Origin: Streptomyces sp. NBC_01275
GTDB taxonomy: Bacteria > Actinomycetota > Actinomycetes > Streptomycetales > Streptomycetaceae
DNA: 64,000 nt
NCBI RefSeq assembly: GCF_026340655.1
Contig: NZ_JAPEOZ010000001.1
Span: forward strand, 2,542,001-2,606,000
Direction of reading: 5' to 3'
The notes below the pieces were generated by a model. That model made no database searches. It saw only the letters and a program-made list of their open reading frames with translations, and was not told where the DNA came from. Made by a program: the position numbers and the translations under genes. Positions 61,521 through 64,000 of the stretch are shown here, piece after piece. Positions within the stretch are counted from its first letter, which is position 1. Each line of letters starts with the position of its first letter.

Positions 61521-62342
61521 ATGGCTCGGCAATGGTTGTTCGTGTCCCTGTACGGCGGCGCCGACGCGCCCCCGGGTCTGCCCGCCGTGGTGCCGCGCGC
61601 GGCACGGCTTGTCCGGGCGAAGGATCCGGGCGCGTGCTTCTTCTTCTCCCGCGCCGACGACGATCCGGCGGGCCGGTCCGTCGACCTGTGGATCGACGCC
61701 CGTCCCGGGACCCGGCGCGAGGCGGCGCAACTGCTGCGCGGCGCACCGGAGTCCGGCTGGCGGCTGTCCGCCGAGCGGCTCGTGGAGCGGCCGGTCGGCC
61801 ATCCGCACGAGAGCGAGCGCGATGTGCACGACGAACTGGCCTCGGTGGCCAGCGAGTTCGCCCTGACGGTACGGCCGGACGGCACACCGCCCGCTCCCCA
61901 GGAGGCGTACGGCCTCGCGGTCGCCCATCTGCGCGGCCTCGCCCGGCTGACGGCGCCGGCCGGGCGGGCGGGGTTCCTGTTCCAGTGCTGGGAACGCTGG
62001 TCGGCCCGACTGACCGCGGGGCGACGGGTGGAGCTGGCGGTCGAGGCGGAGTTGAGGGAGGCGGACGTGCCCGAGGAACCGACGGAGGCGCCGACGCCGT
62101 TCGAGGACGCCTTCGGGGAGGCGTTGGAGGCGTATCTGCACGGCACCCGCCAGGCCGTCCGGCGGCAACGGCCGGGCTGCGGCCTGCCCGAGCACTATCT
62201 GCTCTTCGCCCAGTCCGCCTCGGCCCACGACCGCCTCGGCATCCCGGCCGGGGTGAGCGCCGCCGCGGCCCTCGCCGTCCGCGGCGAACTCGTCCGACGC
62301 CCGTCCCGGGTCCCGGCCGCGACTGCCGGGGAGCGGGGATGA
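61521..62342 (+). CDS. SpaB_C / thiopeptide-type-bacteriocin-domain-like protein
   Basis: The 273-residue protein starts MARQWLFVSLYGGADAPPGLP and has FFFSRADDDPAGRSVDLWIDARP, near to the WxxxxLY...FFxRxxD...hLRhRh pattern of stand-alone SpaB_C domains, then a helical region ending HYLLFAQSASAHDRLGI (similar to HxxxNRLG). SpaB_C proteins are lantibiotic dehydratase C-termini or thiopeptide cyclases. The GAGGTGG site makes ATG 61521 likely; 61374 is another start. Its stop overlaps the DHQ synthase start by 4 bases. Assignment is tentative. Confidence 0.6.
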   Translation: MARQWLFVSLYGGADAPPGLPAVVPRAARLVRAKDPGACFFFSRADDDPAGRSVDLWIDARPGTRREAAQLLRGAPESGWRLSAERLVERPVGHPHESERDVHDELASVASEFALTVRPDGTPPAPQEAYGLAVAHLRGLARLTAPAGRAGFLFQCWERWSARLTAGRRVELAVEAELREADVPEEPTEAPTPFEDAFGEALEAYLHGTRQAVRRQRPGCGLPEHYLLFAQSASAHDRLGIPAGVSAAAALAVRGELVRRPSRVPAATAGERG

Positions 62343-63403
62343 ACGCGGGAGTGCGGCACGCGTTGCCGAGTGTCGGCGAAATAGGCGTGGTCCGCGTGGA
62401 GTTGGGGGTGCGGTCGTACGACGTGTGGGTCGGGGCCGGGGTTCGGGAGCGGTTGGCGGAGGTCGTCGCGGGGGTGGGGGCGAGCCGGGCGGTGATCGTC
62501 TCGGCGCGGCCCGCCGAGCTGGTGCCCGATCCCGGGGTGCCGTACCGGGTGATCGAGGCGCGGGACGGCGAGGAGAACAAGACGCTCGCGACGGTGAGCG
62601 CGTTGTGTCGGGAGTTCGCCGAGGCCGGGCTCGGTCGCGAGGACGTCGTGATCTCCTGCGGCGGCGGCACGACCACGGACACGGTCGGACTGGCGGCCGC
62701 CCTCTACCACCGGGGCGTCTCCGTGATCCATCTGCCGACCTCGCTGCTCGCCCAGGTGGACGCGAGCACCGGCGGCAAGACCGCCGTCAACCTGCCCGAG
62801 GGCAAGAACCTGGTCGGCGCGTACTGGCAGCCGAAGGCGGTGCTGTGCGACACGGACTATCTGCGCACGCTGCCCGAGCGCGAGTGGCGCAACGGCTACG
62901 GCGAGATCGCGCGCTGTCACTTCATCGGCGCCGGTGACCTGCGGGGGCTGAGCACCGCCGAGCAGATCACCGCGAGTGTGCGGCGCAAGGCGCAGATCGT
63001 GTCGGCCGACGAGCGGGACGCGGGTCTGCGGCACCTGCTGAACTACGGGCACACGTTGGGCCACGCGCTGGAGACGGAGACCGGTTTCGGCCTGCGGCAC
63101 GGTGAGGCGGTGGCCGTGGGCACGGTGTTCGCCGGTCGGCTCGCGGGCGCTCTCGGCCGTATCGACCAGGCCCGTGTCGACGAACACCTCGCGGTCGTAC
63201 GGCACTACGGGCTGCCGTGGCGGCTGCCCGCGAACGTCGACCCCGACCGGTTGATCACCCTGATGGGCCGGGACAAGAAGGCCGCGACGAGCCCCTCGGG
63301 CCATCTCGCCTTCGTCCTCGACGGGCCCGTCGGCGCGGAGTTGGCAGACGACGTGCCCGAGTCGGCGGTGCGGGCCTGCCTGGCCGCCATGCCCCACGAC
63401 TGA
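62339..63403 (+). CDS. 3-dehydroquinate synthase homologue, possibly aminoDHQ synthase type
   Basis: The 354-residue protein has the NAD site (ISCGGGTTTDTVGLAAALYHRG), STGGKTAVNLPEGKNLVGAYWQP and HTLGHALE. The AroB EVxK block reads GEIARCHF, with Arg for the catalytic Lys and a different follow-up, a change I associate with the amino-shikimate branch (RifG type). With a class II DAHP synthase, a ROK kinase and a type II dehydroquinase this fits the AHBA route. ATG 62339 overlaps the preceding stop codon. Confidence 0.87.
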   Translation: MNAGVRHALPSVGEIGVVRVELGVRSYDVWVGAGVRERLAEVVAGVGASRAVIVSARPAELVPDPGVPYRVIEARDGEENKTLATVSALCREFAEAGLGREDVVISCGGGTTTDTVGLAAALYHRGVSVIHLPTSLLAQVDASTGGKTAVNLPEGKNLVGAYWQPKAVLCDTDYLRTLPEREWRNGYGEIARCHFIGAGDLRGLSTAEQITASVRRKAQIVSADERDAGLRHLLNYGHTLGHALETETGFGLRHGEAVAVGTVFAGRLAGALGRIDQARVDEHLAVVRHYGLPWRLPANVDPDRLITLMGRDKKAATSPSGHLAFVLDGPVGAELADDVPESAVRACLAAMPHD

Positions 63404-63414
63404 AACAGAGGCGG

Positions 63415-63486
63415 GGACAGAGGCAGGGACGGAGGCAGGGACGGAGGCAGGGACGGAGGCAGGAACGGAGGCAGGGACACAGGCCG
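63415..63486. repeat. 12-base tandem repeat after the DHQ synthase gene
   Basis: Six units of GGACGGAGGCAG (first and last diverged) lie between the DHQ synthase stop and the terminator. Confidence 0.85.
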
Positions 63487-63503
63487 GTACGGAAACAGAA
63501 ACG

Positions 63504-63535
63504 GGGCTCCGGGAGTCGTCGCCCTCCCGGAGCCC
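63504..63535. terminator. Bidirectional terminator between the convergent DHQ synthase and dehydroquinase genes
   Basis: GGGCTCCGGGAG (63504-63515) pairs with CTCCCGGAGCCC (63524-63535), a 12-pair stem with an 8-base loop. Confidence 0.9.
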
Positions 63536-63572
63536 GTCGGCTTCCTGCGATCAGACGGCCGCCAGGCGGTCG

Positions 63573-64000
63573 TCAGACAGACGTCAGATCCAGCAGAGCA
63601 CGCGCCGCCAAGCGGTAGCCCTGGGTGCCCAGGCCCACGATCACGCCTCGGGCCAGCGGGGCGAGGACGGACTCGTGGCGGAAGTGCTCGCGGGCGTGGA
63701 TGTTGGAGATGTGGACCTCGATCCAGGGGTGGGGATAGGCGGCCAGGGAGTCCCGCAGGCTCCAGCCGGCCATCATCAGGGCGCCGGGGTTGACGATGGC
63801 CCCCACGGTGTCGGGGCTGTCGTTGACCGCGCGGACGAGCGCGCCCTCCGAGTCGTCCTGGACGCTGGTCAGCGTCCAGCCCCGGTCGGCGATCTCCTCG
63901 GCGACGGCCTTCTCGATGTCCGCCAGGGTGTCGGTCCCGTAGATCTCGGGCTGGCGGCGGCCGAGAATGCCGAGATTCGGACCGTTGACCAGTAGCAGCC
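63573..64000 (-). CDS. Type II 3-dehydroquinate dehydratase homologue, partial (N-terminus off the right edge)
   Basis: About 141 residues of a 150-residue protein: NGPNLGILGRRQPEIYG (Arg and Tyr of the active site), VNPGALMMAGWSLRDSL and EVHISNIHAREHFRHES. In the standard enzyme the second block is NPGGLTHTSVALRDA, so the conserved His is Met here, a change possibly tied to aminoDHQ. It would make dehydroshikimate or its amino analogue. Confidence 0.87.
   Translation of the reverse strand, partial: LLLVNGPNLGILGRRQPEIYGTDTLADIEKAVAEEIADRGWTLTSVQDDSEGALVRAVNDSPDTVGAIVNPGALMMAGWSLRDSLAAYPHPWIEVHISNIHAREHFRHESVLAPLARGVIVGLGTQGYRLAARALLDLTSV

Noticed and set aside
63415..63486. Tandem repeats considered as a CRISPR array (also those at 22184 and 43436)
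   Set aside because: Units are 12-18 bases with no unique spacers between them and no cas genes are present.
1..64000. tRNA, rRNA, riboswitch and replication-origin features
   Set aside because: I looked for tRNA-like cloverleaf ends, cobalamin or SAM riboswitch cores and DnaA-box clusters by eye and saw none; a covariance-model scan would settle this.

Overview
The window reads as chromosomal DNA of a Streptomyces or a close relative. It has very high GC, strong third-position GC, GTG starts, many 4-base ATGA overlaps, Streptomyces-type regulators (AfsR-like BTAD/NB-ARC protein, gamma-butyrolactone synthase and receptor) and a DmdR/IdeR-type iron box. Coordinates and functions were read by eye from the sequence; no similarity search was run.

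Left half (1-27.4 kb) is ordinary chromosome: a partial AfsR-like regulator, a site-2 protease homologue, an F420:NADPH oxidoreductase, an EntS-like exporter, methionine aminopeptidase, and an iron block. The iron block holds a heme oxygenase behind a near-perfect iron box, a decayed hmuV-like ATPase, and efeO-efeB-efeU behind a weaker box. Next come a TetR gene with a palindromic operator, a Gfo/Idh/MocA oxidoreductase, a Bcr/CflA exporter coupled to a serine hydrolase, an Rsm22-type methyltransferase, an SDR, a D-Ala-D-Ala carboxypeptidase, a MacB-type ABC exporter, and small genes (NTF2-like, DoxX, MazG-like).

A regulatory island follows (27.5-37.2 kb). It has AfsA and an ArpA-type receptor (divergent), two SDRs (one without the catalytic Tyr/Lys), an ECF sigma factor coupled to an exporter, a response regulator that has lost its phospho-acceptor, an IS701-type transposase homologue with a degenerate DDE triad, and a second TetR. 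A similar 23-base motif lies in both divergent control regions (28607-28629 and 36019-36041), so the island probably answers to a butyrolactone-type signal.

The biosynthetic region (37.5 kb to the right edge) holds two enzyme sets. The first, 39.2-50.5 kb, is a co-directional run built around an amino-group carrier protein (LysW-like, AmCP): a homocitrate-synthase-like enzyme, AmCP, LysX-, LysY- and LysZ-like enzymes, a class I glutamine amidotransferase, a Glu/Leu dehydrogenase-like enzyme, an AMP-ligase, a PLP aminotransferase, an FAH-fold enzyme and a 2Fe-2S flavin reductase. A membrane acyltransferase, exporter, MarR, DsbA/FrnE protein and P450 follow. The AmCP ends in DWGQ rather than the usual DWGE, and no LysJ or LysK is visible, so loading and release may be unusual. 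The second set, 56.5-64 kb, has a ROK sugar kinase, type II thioesterase, exporter, class II DAHP synthase, a SpaB_C-like protein, a DHQ-synthase homologue and a type II dehydroquinase. This is the gene combination of the amino-shikimate (AHBA/C7N) route, although AHBA synthase itself is not in the window. The cluster probably continues past the right edge. I saw no NRPS or PKS module, tRNA, rRNA, CRISPR array or intact mobile element.
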